Under the pieces are notes generated by a model, which saw nothing but the letters and a program-made list of their open reading frames with translations, was not told where the DNA came from and did not search any database. Positions 1 to 6,706 of a stretch of 9,658 nucleotides of DNA are shown here, piece by piece (position 1 is the stretch's first letter; each line of letters opens with the position of its first letter). Both the position numbers and the translations under genes were made by a program. This stretch comes from Pseudomonadota bacterium (GTDB lineage Bacteria; SAR324; XYD2-FULL-50-16; JAHJRI01), in NCBI GenBank assembly GCA_022360105.1, contig JAKSDL010000341.1:1-9658 (forward strand), given 5' to 3'.

Positions 1-380
1 AACAGGTTGTAAACAACCAAACCCGTTTGCAGCATTAACCTCTGCAGCACATTGCCTTTATAATAAGGCATGATGAACGTACGATCCTCAACCAGGCCTG
101 GAATTTCCCGAATCAGATTCTCCCTCTCGATGACGGATTCGCGCGTCAGACCGATATTTCCCTGTTTGAGATATCGCATCCCGCCGTGCACCATTTTGGT
201 AGAACGACTGGATGTTCCCCAGGAAAAATCTTCCTGTTCCACTAGCACCGCGTTTAATCCTCGACGCACAGATTCCCTTAATATACCGGCACCGGTGATG
301 CCACCTCCGATTATCACCACATCCCATGTTTTATTTTCCAGTTCACCCAAAGCAATTTCCCTGGACTGCATAACATTCAT
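1..380 (-). CDS. glpD: FAD-dependent glycerol-3-phosphate dehydrogenase, N-terminal part (cut by window edge)
   Basis: Oxidises sn-glycerol 3-phosphate to dihydroxyacetone phosphate (DHAP) with FAD, normally at the inner face of the membrane with electrons passed to quinone. Only the first 126 residues lie in the window. Visible are the dinucleotide-binding motif GGGITG (residues 25-30) after a hydrophobic beta strand (DVVIIG), an acidic residue ending the second strand (E48), and the family signature GTSSRST (55-61) followed by HGGMRYL (65-71). These are typical of GlpD rather than of other DAO-fold oxidases. The ATG at 380 has AGGAG five bases upstream. That site directly follows the stop codon of the AGPS-like gene, with 9 nt between stop and start, so the two are very likely co-transcribed and translationally coupled. 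A second in-frame ATG three codons later is less well spaced. The C-terminal domain cannot be judged. Confidence 0.9.
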   Translation of the reverse strand, partial: MNVMQSREIALGELENKTWDVVIIGGGITGAGILRESVRRGLNAVLVEQEDFSWGTSSRSTKMVHGGMRYLKQGNIGLTRESVIERENLIREIPGLVEDRTFIMPYYKGNVLQRLMLQTGLVVYNL

Positions 381-389
381 TGGTTCTCC

Positions 390-2096
390 TTACTCTTTCT
401 CAATTGAATCCAAACCCAGGTTGCCCGGATTCATGATGTTGGCAGGATCAAGATGTTTTTTGATTGCCCTGAGAATATCAAGCTGTACCTTGCCGATATG
501 ACTTTCCATCCTGGGGCCTATCATTTTTCCGACACCATGGTGATGACTTAAAGAGCCGCCGCAAGACTGGATATGATCGATAACACCTTCCTGAAAGGCT
601 TTGTATTCTTCAAGATCATTAAACTTGGAAATAAAAATAAAATACAAATTGGTCCCTTGGGGGTAAAAATGAGAGGCATGGGTCATACAAATGGTTTTTG
701 GTCTGGCTTTGATATACTTTCTCACACCCTGATGAACCTCATGCAGGTTGTCCCAGCGGACAGAGGTTTCCAGGGTATCGGTGACTATTCCAAAATCCTG
801 CAAATCTTCCCTCATATATGGATCTTGGAAGCGCCCGTGTTTCCAGTTTTTTACGGGATAACCGGTCAAATACATACCGCCGTACTTTTTTGAGATTTTT
901 TTGATCTGCTTTTTCACATGAATTGAAAATTGTTTCTCACCTTCGGTGTGTCCTATACACAGACAGCGCTTCATTGGTTTGAAGCCTCGAATTTGAATAA
1001 GCTTATCGAGAACCGTCCCTTCTATTCCATACAACTTGAGTCCGACTTCGGTTTCTTCGGCATCAGATATCCTGAACACGGAAGGCAATCCAAACTCACC
1101 CTGGCAAATCTCTCTGCTCGCCTCTACCGCTGCCTGCCAGTCCGGAAAAATAAAAGCAAACGGTTGTTGGTTTTCGGGCTGAAAGCGGAAGATTTTCATC
1201 GTGACTTCTACCAGTATGCCGTAACAACCTTCACTTCCTTTCATAATATCGGCAACTTTAGGGCCGTTGGCTGTTGCCGGGTAATCCAGGGTGACAAAAT
1301 GTCCTTTTGGAGTGACGTATTCCTGGCTTATCACCAGATCATATGCATCGCCGTAGTAGGTCGATTGTTGGCCTGATCCCAAAGTTACCACCCACCCTCC
1401 TACAGAAGAGTATTCAAAGGATTGTGGAAAGTGACCGCCGGTAAACCGCTTTTTGGTTTGAAACAGTTCAGGAGACCTGTTCAGGCTGCTTTCATAATCC
1501 GGCCCCATCATACCTGGTTGAACACGAGCCGTTTGATTGATTTCATTGACCTCAAGCATCTTGTTCATATGTGTCTGCATGACAAGGGTGATGCCGCCTT
1601 TAACCGGTTGAAACCCCAGGTTAACAGAAGAACCTCCCCCATAAACATAAATCGGAATTTTCTCCTCATGGCACAAGGCAACAATTTTCGCTACCTCATC
1701 CTTGTTCCTGGGATGGACAACCAGATCCGCGAGTGGACCGTTAATGCCCTCCCGAAGCCGGATTGATTCTTCCGCGGTTTTGCCGTTGGAAAACCTGACT
1801 CGTGCGTAATCGCTGGTTTCCATGTTGTCTTTACCGACAATGTTTTCAATACTGTCGATATGCCGGGATTGGATATTAGGAGCTTGATTGGTGTATACAA
1901 CTTCATGACCCTCCTTTTTCCGCTCCAGAAAATCATCGTTCGTTAATTCGAACTGCTCCTTTAACATGGCGAATAGACGGGCATTAGGATGTTTAAACGC
2001 CAGGGGATCACCCCATTTGAAAATGGAACGGTAGCTTTCAGGTGTCGGTGCTTCTTCATACCATTCCGGCATAAACTCTTGTTCGGTGTTTTTCAT
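390..2096 (-). CDS. FAD-binding oxidase, alkylglycerone-phosphate synthase-like (AGPS family)
   Basis: Vanillyl-alcohol-oxidase-fold flavoprotein most like alkyl-DHAP synthase, which swaps the acyl chain of acyl-DHAP for a fatty alcohol to form the ether bond of ether lipids. Numbering from the ATG at 2096 (568 aa): the FAD PP-loop is GGGSS (153-157), then TGG..P.S.E.SSVGGW (about 219-235) and GSEG (287-290). The C-terminal cap has PSVFR (338-342, matching the AGPS arginine region), LETSVRWDNL (442-451), NLYF (483-486, active-site Tyr region) and SHHHGVGK (517-524), the His cluster diagnostic of AGPS. Glycolate and D-lactate oxidases of the same fold lack that cluster. There is no peroxisomal signal, as expected in bacteria. 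The gene lies between tetR and glpD in one leftward operon, and GlpD makes DHAP. A TTG at 2159, 5 nt after the tetR stop and 10 nt after AAGG, would add 21 residues. I prefer the ATG because the AGPS-like similarity begins after it. Exact substrate is inferred. Confidence 0.85.
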   Translation of the reverse strand: MKNTEQEFMPEWYEEAPTPESYRSIFKWGDPLAFKHPNARLFAMLKEQFELTNDDFLERKKEGHEVVYTNQAPNIQSRHIDSIENIVGKDNMETSDYARVRFSNGKTAEESIRLREGINGPLADLVVHPRNKDEVAKIVALCHEEKIPIYVYGGGSSVNLGFQPVKGGITLVMQTHMNKMLEVNEINQTARVQPGMMGPDYESSLNRSPELFQTKKRFTGGHFPQSFEYSSVGGWVVTLGSGQQSTYYGDAYDLVISQEYVTPKGHFVTLDYPATANGPKVADIMKGSEGCYGILVEVTMKIFRFQPENQQPFAFIFPDWQAAVEASREICQGEFGLPSVFRISDAEETEVGLKLYGIEGTVLDKLIQIRGFKPMKRCLCIGHTEGEKQFSIHVKKQIKKISKKYGGMYLTGYPVKNWKHGRFQDPYMREDLQDFGIVTDTLETSVRWDNLHEVHQGVRKYIKARPKTICMTHASHFYPQGTNLYFIFISKFNDLEEYKAFQEGVIDHIQSCGGSLSHHHGVGKMIGPRMESHIGKVQLDILRAIKKHLDPANIMNPGNLGLDSIEKE

Positions 2097-2164
2097 GGAT
2101 TTTATCCGGTAAATAAGTTGTTTTGTAATGGTGTTTAACCTGGTGAAGTCTGCAAACAATTGTT

Positions 2165-2797
2165 TTATGCCTTATGACGGAGTGTCATCGGCAAACCTGA
2201 GAAAAATGTCTCCTCGACTATCTTAAAATACTTATCTTCCTGCAATTCGGCTCCTTCGTATTTGTTTTCCAGGTAGGCGTCGATTGCTCCCTTTTGCATC
2301 CCCCAAACCGAACAGATGTAGTAAATGAGATCTTCCGATTGTGTTACTTCCCGACCCAAGGCTTTTACCAGTATCTGACCGATTAAATCGATTTTTCTTT
2401 TTTGCTGAAGCCGAAGGTCAGCCACAATTTCCGGGCTCAAGTTCTCGCGGATACAGTGGTTGTCGCAACGTTTGTGGACTGCATATTCCTTTCGGTCCTT
2501 CAAACAATATTCCATATAGGAGCGCAGGAGACGAGGGATTCTTTCAATGCCTTCTTTGTCTATTTGTTCAAGCCTGTCCAAAAGTTTTTCACGTCTTCTC
2601 AGTATTAATTTTGCGTAGATTTCATCTTTACTCTTAAAATGCTTGTAAATGGTTCCCCGCCCAATTTCCGCTTTTTCTGCAATCTGCTCCATGGTGACTT
2701 GCCCCGGTTCCATCCCTGATAACAAATCATAAGAAGTTTCCAGAATGTCATCTTCACGTCGTTTGAATTCCCTCGCTTTTCGTTCCTTTACACCCAT
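2165..2797 (-). CDS. TetR/AcrR family transcriptional regulator
   Basis: DNA-binding repressor of the TetR family, 210 aa, the usual family length. The N-terminal helix-turn-helix occupies about residues 34-57 (VTMEQIAEKAEIGRGTIYKHF, KSKDEIY follows), an excellent TetR match. The rest is a helical ligand-binding and dimerisation domain with no recognisable ligand signature. It contains a CDNHC pair (Cys111, Cys115) and Cys98 and Cys162, so thiol or metal sensing is possible but unproven. The ATG at 2797 is preceded by AAGGA with 6 nt spacing. It is the first gene of a leftward operon with the AGPS-like gene and glpD, and is divergent from the FGGY kinase. Autoregulation and control of both directions through the palindrome at 2834-2862 is the natural inference. 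The ligand may be a fatty-acid, glycerol or ether-lipid related metabolite, but nothing in the sequence fixes this. Confidence 0.9.
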   Translation of the reverse strand: MGVKERKAREFKRREDDILETSYDLLSGMEPGQVTMEQIAEKAEIGRGTIYKHFKSKDEIYAKLILRRREKLLDRLEQIDKEGIERIPRLLRSYMEYCLKDRKEYAVHKRCDNHCIRENLSPEIVADLRLQQKRKIDLIGQILVKALGREVTQSEDLIYYICSVWGMQKGAIDAYLENKYEGAELQEDKYFKIVEETFFSGLPMTLRHKA

Positions 2798-2818
2798 GTT
2801 GTTTCCTTTTTTATAGAA

Positions 2819-2847
2819 TAAATATACAGTTATTCATTTTATGACAA
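2819..2847 (-). promoter_or_regulatory. Candidate leftward promoter for tetR / AGPS-like / glpD
   Basis: On the minus strand TTGTCA (2842-2847) can serve as -35. An AT-rich TATATTTA (2819-2826) supplies a -10 either as TATTTA at 17 bp spacing or as TATATT at 15 bp. It lies about 20 bp upstream of the tetR start codon and overlaps the palindrome at 2834-2862, as expected for a repressor-controlled promoter. Confidence 0.45.
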
Positions 2848-2862
2848 TCGTTCACAAAATGA
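2834..2862. promoter_or_regulatory. 29-bp interrupted palindrome, candidate TetR-family operator
   Basis: The two half-sites are TCATTTTATGA on the plus strand (2834-2844) and TCATTTTGTGA on the minus strand (2862-2852), 10 of 11 bases identical, around a 7-bp centre. The site covers the proposed leftward -35. It sits in the gap between the tetR operon and the divergent kinase. Each half-site is itself partly symmetric (TCAT...ATGA), which would suit two dimers binding to one operator. Function is inferred from position and symmetry. Confidence 0.55.
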
Positions 2863-2899
2863 CAAGTTGTTTTTAAGTGAATTGTGTGAAACAGTTGGG

Positions 2900-2923
2900 C
2901 AAGTCAACAAACGGTCTGACTTG
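2900..2923. repeat. Perfect 7-bp inverted repeat in the tetR-kinase gap
   Basis: CAAGTCA (2900-2906) and TGACTTG (2917-2923) are separated by 10 bp, giving a half-site spacing of 17 bp centre to centre. There is no T-run beside it, so it is more likely a protein-binding site than a terminator. It may be a second regulator site for the kinase. Confidence 0.3.
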
Positions 2924-3035
2924 ATTCATTGCAACTATAAGTATAACTATCTGTAATGATGGATATAACTTTAGTATTCTTGTGTATGCAAGCTTGCTGT
3001 TGCAATGAAAAATCTATTGCGTTTCGGAAGAGTTG

Positions 3036-3041
3036 TATAAT
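3036..3041 (+). promoter_or_regulatory. Candidate -10 element for the FGGY kinase
   Basis: A perfect TATAAT lies 52 bp upstream of the kinase start. The region 17 bp before it (around 3013-3018) has no good -35 hexamer, so the promoter may be weak or depend on an activator, or the real promoter may lie elsewhere. Confidence 0.35.
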
Positions 3042-3092
3042 AGGTATTGGGGGAAAACAGGTCGCAATATGCAATGAAAAGGAGGGAAAGAA

Positions 3093-4658
3093 ATGGATTC
3101 GGGCGCAAAAACTCATATTTTAGCAATTGATAATGGTACTCAGAGTGTCCGGGCGTTGCTGTTTGACTTAAAGGGCAATCTTGTTGATAAATCTCGCGTG
3201 ATTCTCGAACCCTATTTCTCGGAGAAGCCGGGATGGGCGGAGCAGCATGCAGATTACTTTTGGGAGAATCTATGTAAAGCTTGTCAGCAATTATGGCAAA
3301 AGACCTCTGTTCCCAAAGATTCCATTGCAGGTGTGGCGTTGACAACACAACGTAATTGCGTGATCTGTCTCGATAAAAACGGGAAACCTCTTCGTCCCTT
3401 TATTCATTGGCTGGATCAAAGAAGTACCGATGGAGTCAAACCTATTGGCGGTTTATGGGGAGCATTGTTTAAGCTGGCAAGGGTGGGTGGAACGGTTCGT
3501 TATGTTCAAAAGGAAGCAGAGGCAAACTGGATACATGCCAATCAGCCTGAAATCTGGGAACAGACACACAAATTTGTGTTTCTCTCCGGTTATTATATTT
3601 TGAAGTTGACAGGAGAGTATCGTGATTCGATCGGTTCACAGGTCGGCTATTTCCCGTTTGACAATAAAGGATTGAAATGGTGCCGGGATAAGCATTGGAA
3701 ATGGCAGGTCTCACCTATTGATAAGTCCAAACTGGTAGAGTTGGTTCCTCCTGGTGATACTCTTGGCGCTATTAGCAAAGAAGCAGCTGAAGCTTCGGGA
3801 ATCCCGAAAGGACTACCTTTGATAGCTGCGGCTACGGACAAAGCCTGCGAAGTGCTGGGGGCAGGTTGCCTGGAACAGGAAGTCGGATGCCTCAGTTATG
3901 GAACAACTGCCACATTCAATACCATCAGTAAGAAATACTTCGAACCGGTCCCTATCATTCCTTCATTCCCCGCACCGGTACCAAATCGATACTGTACCGA
4001 ATTTATGATCTATCGCGGGTATTGGATGGTCAACTGGTTCAAAAAACAATTTGCTTTAAGGGAGCAACAAATTGCGGAGCAAAAAGGAATAGAACCGGAA
4101 AAACTATTTGATGATCTGGTCAATGAGGTTCCACCCGGTTCCATGGGATTGACCCTTCAACCTTACTGGTCTCCAGGGCTAAGAACTCCGGAGGCTAAAG
4201 GAGCCATTATTGGATTTGGAGACATCCATACACGGTCCCATATTTACCGGGCCATTCTAGAGGGCCTTGCATACGGGTTAAGGGATGGAAAAGAAAGAAT
4301 AGAAAAAAGAAGCGGTGTTCCCGTTAAAAAACTGGTTGTGGCTGGAGGTGGTTCACAAAGTGAGGCAGCCATGCAACTAACGGCTGACATTTTCGGTCTT
4401 CCTGCATCAAGGCCTCATGTTTATGAAACATCCGGATTGGGAGCTGCCATAGATGCTGCGGTGGGACTGGGATTGCACGGGGATTTTAAGACAGCCATTG
4501 GTGAGATGACGCGTGTTGGGACAACCTATGAGCCCGTGGAAAAAAATAGAAAGATTTACGACAATTTATACAAAAGAGTATATTTAAAATTATACAAGCG
4601 GTTGCAGCCATTGTATTCCGAAATTCAAAGCATCACTGGTTATCCGGAGCGATCGTGA
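3093..4658 (+). CDS. FGGY-family carbohydrate/polyol kinase (glycerol kinase-like)
   Basis: Two-domain sugar or polyol kinase of the FGGY family, 521 aa, typical length, transferring the ATP gamma-phosphate to a hydroxyl of its substrate. The N-terminal phosphate motif is DNGTQSVR (13-20). KPGWAEQ (45-51), TTQRNC (84-89) and WLDQR (106-110) follow. The presumed catalytic base is D249 in AATDKA, and the C-terminal nucleotide-binding loop is AGGGSQ (417-422). The GTTATF stretch after D249 is also family-like. The start has a strong AAGGAGG seven bases upstream. E. coli GlpK uses an Arg-Glu pair (QRE) to hold glycerol. Here the pair reads QRN, so glycerol is not assured, and xylulose-type or other polyol substrates remain open. 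It stands divergent from tetR and the GlpD/AGPS-like operon, which favours a substrate entering glycerol-3-phosphate/DHAP metabolism. I withhold the name glpK. Confidence 0.88.
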   Translation: MDSGAKTHILAIDNGTQSVRALLFDLKGNLVDKSRVILEPYFSEKPGWAEQHADYFWENLCKACQQLWQKTSVPKDSIAGVALTTQRNCVICLDKNGKPLRPFIHWLDQRSTDGVKPIGGLWGALFKLARVGGTVRYVQKEAEANWIHANQPEIWEQTHKFVFLSGYYILKLTGEYRDSIGSQVGYFPFDNKGLKWCRDKHWKWQVSPIDKSKLVELVPPGDTLGAISKEAAEASGIPKGLPLIAAATDKACEVLGAGCLEQEVGCLSYGTTATFNTISKKYFEPVPIIPSFPAPVPNRYCTEFMIYRGYWMVNWFKKQFALREQQIAEQKGIEPEKLFDDLVNEVPPGSMGLTLQPYWSPGLRTPEAKGAIIGFGDIHTRSHIYRAILEGLAYGLRDGKERIEKRSGVPVKKLVVAGGGSQSEAAMQLTADIFGLPASRPHVYETSGLGAAIDAAVGLGLHGDFKTAIGEMTRVGTTYEPVEKNRKIYDNLYKRVYLKLYKRLQPLYSEIQSITGYPERS

Positions 4659-4663
4659 ATTTG

Positions 4664-4691
4664 GTGACAATGCAGTCCTGACTGTTATCAC
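4664..4691 (+). other. Imperfect hairpin after the FGGY kinase stop
   Basis: The core is CAGTC-CT-GACTG (4673-4684), extended by GTGACAA on the left and TTATCAC on the right with one mismatch and a two-base bulge. No T-run follows; the next bases are A-rich. It could stabilise the 3' end of the kinase mRNA or assist factor-dependent termination. It is not a classical intrinsic terminator. Confidence 0.35.
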
Positions 4692-4768
4692 AATTGAAAA
4701 AAGGCCAGTAGGGGTGCCATTGGGACTGTTTCATCGTAATTTCCGCATGATAGCACGTTTTGACACGT

Positions 4769-4783
4769 CTATATATTATATAG
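4769..4783. repeat. 15-bp AT-rich palindrome next to a TTGACA
   Basis: CTATATA-T-TATATAG is perfectly symmetric around one base and lies just downstream of TTGACA (4760-4765). The hexamer lacks a good -10 at 16-18 bp (19 bp gives TATTTT), so a promoter is uncertain. Symmetry plus a -35-like box suggests a regulated site. Confidence 0.25.
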
Positions 4784-4883
4784 GTATTTTTCGATGGATC
4801 TAGAGGATAGGTAGATTATCGGTTTGAGGCGGTTACAATAGTCCATTGGTTCAAGCGGTATAATTATTGCTTATCTAGATTCG

Positions 4884-5065
4884 CTTTTATACTTGGCTCG
4901 GGGACAAATCTCCCTGTTGATGCACCCTGAAAAGCTTGGTGCTCTTTGAGAGTTTATAAGTCGGTTCAAAAAACTAGAAAATCTAGGAAATTAGACTTGC
5001 TTTTTTCTTTTTAAGCTTGTAGTTATAACTTTCTTCCGGGTGCCATGTGTTACTCGGGATTTTTT
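4884..5065 (+). ncRNA. Candidate structured RNA (independent small RNA or cold-shock gene leader)
   Basis: Hand folding gives an outer stem CTTTTATACT (4884-4893) with AGTTTATAAG (4951-4960), 8 of 10 pairs, continued by CTC (4897-4899) with GAG (4948-4950). It encloses two hairpins: GGGGA/TCTCC with a 4-base loop (4900-4913) and GCACC/GGTGC (4922-4942). A CTAGA-AAA-TCTAG hairpin (4974-4986) and a terminator-like hairpin with six Ts (5034-5065) follow. A TATAAT at 4859-4864 could start it, giving an RNA near 195 nt, but no convincing -35 is seen. I do not recognise a known riboswitch or 6S-type consensus. The fold is hand-made and unscored. Confidence 0.3.
5034..5065 (+). terminator. Terminator-like hairpin upstream of the cold-shock gene
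   Basis: TTCCGGG (5034-5040) pairs with CTCGGGA (5053-5059) over seven positions, including two G-T wobbles, with a 12-base loop and TTTTTT directly after (5060-5065). It could end a short RNA from upstream, end kinase read-through, or act as an attenuator in the cold-shock leader. The stem is modest. Confidence 0.4.
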
Positions 5066-5190
5066 GGGCAGGTGGGTTTGGTATTTTGAAACCATTAGCG
5101 GTCGACCATTCGCTTTATGCTGAAGGGGTTTAAAGCAGGATTTCAAAGCAACATTCCTACACGATTTTTTAATTATCAGGAGTAATAGAA

Positions 5191-5403
5191 ATGGCCGAAG
5201 GTCGGGTAAAATGGTTTAATGCCAAGAAAGGCTATGGTTTTATCGAATCGGCTGGTCATGGTGACGTATTTGTACACTACACAGCAATTGAAGGAAACGG
5301 TTTCCGCACTTTGGAAAACGCTGCCGAAGTTACTTTCGATATTGAAGAGAGTGATAAAGGCCTTCAAGCAGTAAAGGTACAATGCAAAGTCACGGCAAAG
5401 TAG
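5191..5403 (+). CDS. csp: Cold-shock domain protein (Csp family)
   Basis: Small single-domain nucleic-acid-binding protein of 70 aa, the standard CspA-family size, acting as a cytoplasmic RNA chaperone that melts secondary structure. RNP1 is KGYGFI (13-18) within VKWFNAKKGYGFIE, and RNP2 is VFVHY (26-30). The acidic C-terminal strand VTFDIEESDKGLQAVKV is also typical. AGGAG lies 8 nt before the ATG. It is monocistronic: a 532-bp gap precedes it and an intrinsic terminator follows. Csp genes often have long structured 5' leaders that control translation by temperature, and the structured sequence upstream is compatible with that. Whether this copy is cold-induced or constitutive cannot be told. 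Confidence 0.95.
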   Translation: MAEGRVKWFNAKKGYGFIESAGHGDVFVHYTAIEGNGFRTLENAAEVTFDIEESDKGLQAVKVQCKVTAK

Positions 5404-5424
5404 CTTGATCAGGCGAAATCAAGC
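5403..5424 (+). other. 7-bp hairpin at the csp stop codon
   Basis: GCTTGAT (5403-5409) and ATCAAGC (5418-5424) pair perfectly around an 8-base loop, beginning in the stop codon. No T-run follows. It may protect the 3' end upstream of the main terminator. Confidence 0.3.
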
Positions 5425-5450
5425 CAGTATAAGAAAAGGAGAGTAATAAG

Positions 5451-5483
5451 CGGGATATCTGCGAAGGTTGATATCCCGTTTTC
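5451..5483 (+). terminator. Intrinsic terminator of the cold-shock gene
   Basis: CGGGATATC (5451-5459) and GATATCCCG (5470-5478) form a perfect 9-bp stem with a 10-base loop, followed by TTTTC and a T-rich stretch. It lies 47 nt after the csp stop and 17 nt beyond the end of the convergent asd gene. It may also slow or stop asd transcription, although the T-tract is weaker on that strand. Confidence 0.85.
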
Positions 5484-5499
5484 ATTTTGAGGAGATGAA

Positions 5500-6594
5500 T
5501 CAGACCTGGCTGGTCAAAAAACCTCGCGCTTTCAACAATTCAGCATTCAAAACGCCTCCACCTGCAGCGCCTCTAACAGTATTGTGAGAAAGGCCAACAA
5601 ATCTGTAGTCGAAGACATTGCATTCCCTTAACCTGCCAACCGTAACAGCCATCGCTTTATCCAGATTCCTGTCTTTTCTGGGTTGTGGCCTGTCCGCTTC
5701 TTCCATATAAATAACCGGTTGTTTGGGCGCCAATGGCAGATCCAGTTCCTGGGGTACCGCAGTAAAGCCACTCCAGATACTTTTGATCTCCTCAATACCC
5801 GGTTTACGTTCCCTAAACTTCAAACTGACGCAAGCCATATGGCCATCGATCACTCCAACCCTGTTACAATGGGCCGAAATATTTATACCCTGGTAGTTTT
5901 CAAATTCACCGTTTTTGATGTCACCAAGTATTTTAAGTGGCTCAACTTCCGATTTTTCTTCCTCACCGCCAATATAAGGGACGACATTGTCAACCATATC
6001 CAGTGAGGAAACGCCTGGGTAACCGGCTCCGGAAACAGCCTGCATGGTTGATACAATCATATCCTGAATGGGATAACCGGCCTTGATCAGAGCGTAAACA
6101 GGGGTCATGTAGCTTTGTAAACTGCAATTTGGTTTTACGACCACAAATCCTTTGTTATTGTTGAATCGTTTTTGCTGGGTTGGAATGATTTCCAGGTGAT
6201 GATCGTTGATTTCAGCAATAATCATCGGCACGTCACTGGTGTGACGATGGGCCGAATTGTTGGAAACCACCGGGATACCCTGTGAAGCGTAAGTGTTTTC
6301 CAATTCCCTCACAGCCTCTTTGCTTATTTCCACGGCTGAAAACACAAAGTCGCATTGGTTTTTGGCGGCGTCTACATTTGTGGCTTCTTCCACAACAATG
6401 TTTTCAAGTTGAACCGGCATGGCGTCTTCCATCAGCCAGCGACCGGCAACCGCCTCTTTAAAGGTTTTTCCGGCCGAGCGAGCAGATGCGGCTACATAAA
6501 CCACCTCAAACCAGGGGTGATTGTTCAGTAGTCTGATATAATGTTGCCCCACCATTCCTGTTGCGCCGATTACGCCTACTTTTAGTTTTTCCAT
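5500..6594 (-). CDS. asd: Aspartate-semialdehyde dehydrogenase
   Basis: NADPH-dependent enzyme reducing L-aspartyl-4-phosphate to aspartate 4-semialdehyde, the branch point to lysine/diaminopimelate, threonine and methionine, in the cytoplasm. At 364 aa it fits the archaeal/fungal-type Asd subgroup. Visible are the Rossmann loop GATGMVGQ (10-17), the catalytic Cys157 in KPNCS, the SGAGYPG segment (188-194), and CNRVGVIDGH (243-252) with Arg245 for substrate binding and His252 as the acid/base. The usual Pro in RVPV.DGH is Gly here, a mild deviation. The ATG at 6594 has AAAGGA upstream with 5 nt spacing. It is transcribed alone to the left and divergent from the deoxyhypusine-synthase-like gene. 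A sigma-70-type promoter at 6707-6735 gives a leader of about 105 nt. Confidence 0.95.
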   Translation of the reverse strand: MEKLKVGVIGATGMVGQHYIRLLNNHPWFEVVYVAASARSAGKTFKEAVAGRWLMEDAMPVQLENIVVEEATNVDAAKNQCDFVFSAVEISKEAVRELENTYASQGIPVVSNNSAHRHTSDVPMIIAEINDHHLEIIPTQQKRFNNNKGFVVVKPNCSLQSYMTPVYALIKAGYPIQDMIVSTMQAVSGAGYPGVSSLDMVDNVVPYIGGEEEKSEVEPLKILGDIKNGEFENYQGINISAHCNRVGVIDGHMACVSLKFRERKPGIEEIKSIWSGFTAVPQELDLPLAPKQPVIYMEEADRPQPRKDRNLDKAMAVTVGRLRECNVFDYRFVGLSHNTVRGAAGGGVLNAELLKARGFLTSQV

Positions 6595-6675
6595 TTTAAT
6601 CCTTTGAAGCGTAAGATGTTAGATTCAAGGTAACCACGTCCGGGGGCTTTATCAGAGACAAATTTGCCGGGACCG

Positions 6676-6702
6676 GGTCATCAATTCACCAATCGGGTGA
6701 CC
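6676..6702 (-). promoter_or_regulatory. Hairpin at the 5' end of the asd leader
   Basis: The predicted asd transcript starts near 6701 with GGUCACC. GGTCA (6676-6680) and TGACC (6698-6702) pair, and TCACC (6686-6690) with GGTGA (6696-6700) form an alternative inner stem sharing the same bases. The two are mutually exclusive, as in attenuators, but a 5'-end stabilising hairpin is equally possible. No lysine-riboswitch layout is recognisable. Confidence 0.3.
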
Positions 6703-6706
6703 TTTA

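Larger units (their letters stand above)
4659..5190. other. 532-bp region without a protein gene, rich in inverted repeats
   Basis: No plausible coding ORF on either strand. It holds an imperfect hairpin just after the kinase stop (4664-4691), an AT-rich palindrome (4769-4783), an isolated TATAAT (4859-4864), a possible three-way-junction RNA (4884-4960), a CTAGA/TCTAG hairpin (4974-4986) and a terminator-like hairpin (5034-5065). The last 125 bp form the rest of the cold-shock gene leader. The density of structure suggests a regulatory RNA or a long structured leader. Confidence 0.6.

Noticed and set aside
70..1766. Plus-strand ORFs at 70-501, 573-893, 930-1376 and 1422-1766
   Set aside because: They lie antisense to glpD and the AGPS-like gene, whose translations carry clear family motifs; the antisense proteins show none and lack ribosome sites.
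3001..3080. Direct repeat TGCAATGAAAA at 3001-3011 and 3070-3080
   Set aside because: Short and AT-rich, with the second copy merging into the ribosome site; chance is a sufficient explanation.
2904..3348. Minus-strand ORFs across the tetR-kinase gap and kinase 5' end
   Set aside because: Low-complexity products without motifs, overlapping a well-supported kinase start with a strong ribosome site.
4859..4960. Possible tRNA or 6S RNA in the gap before csp
   Set aside because: No tRNA cloverleaf with a T-arm GTTCRA consensus in place, and no single long rod with a central bubble as in 6S RNA.
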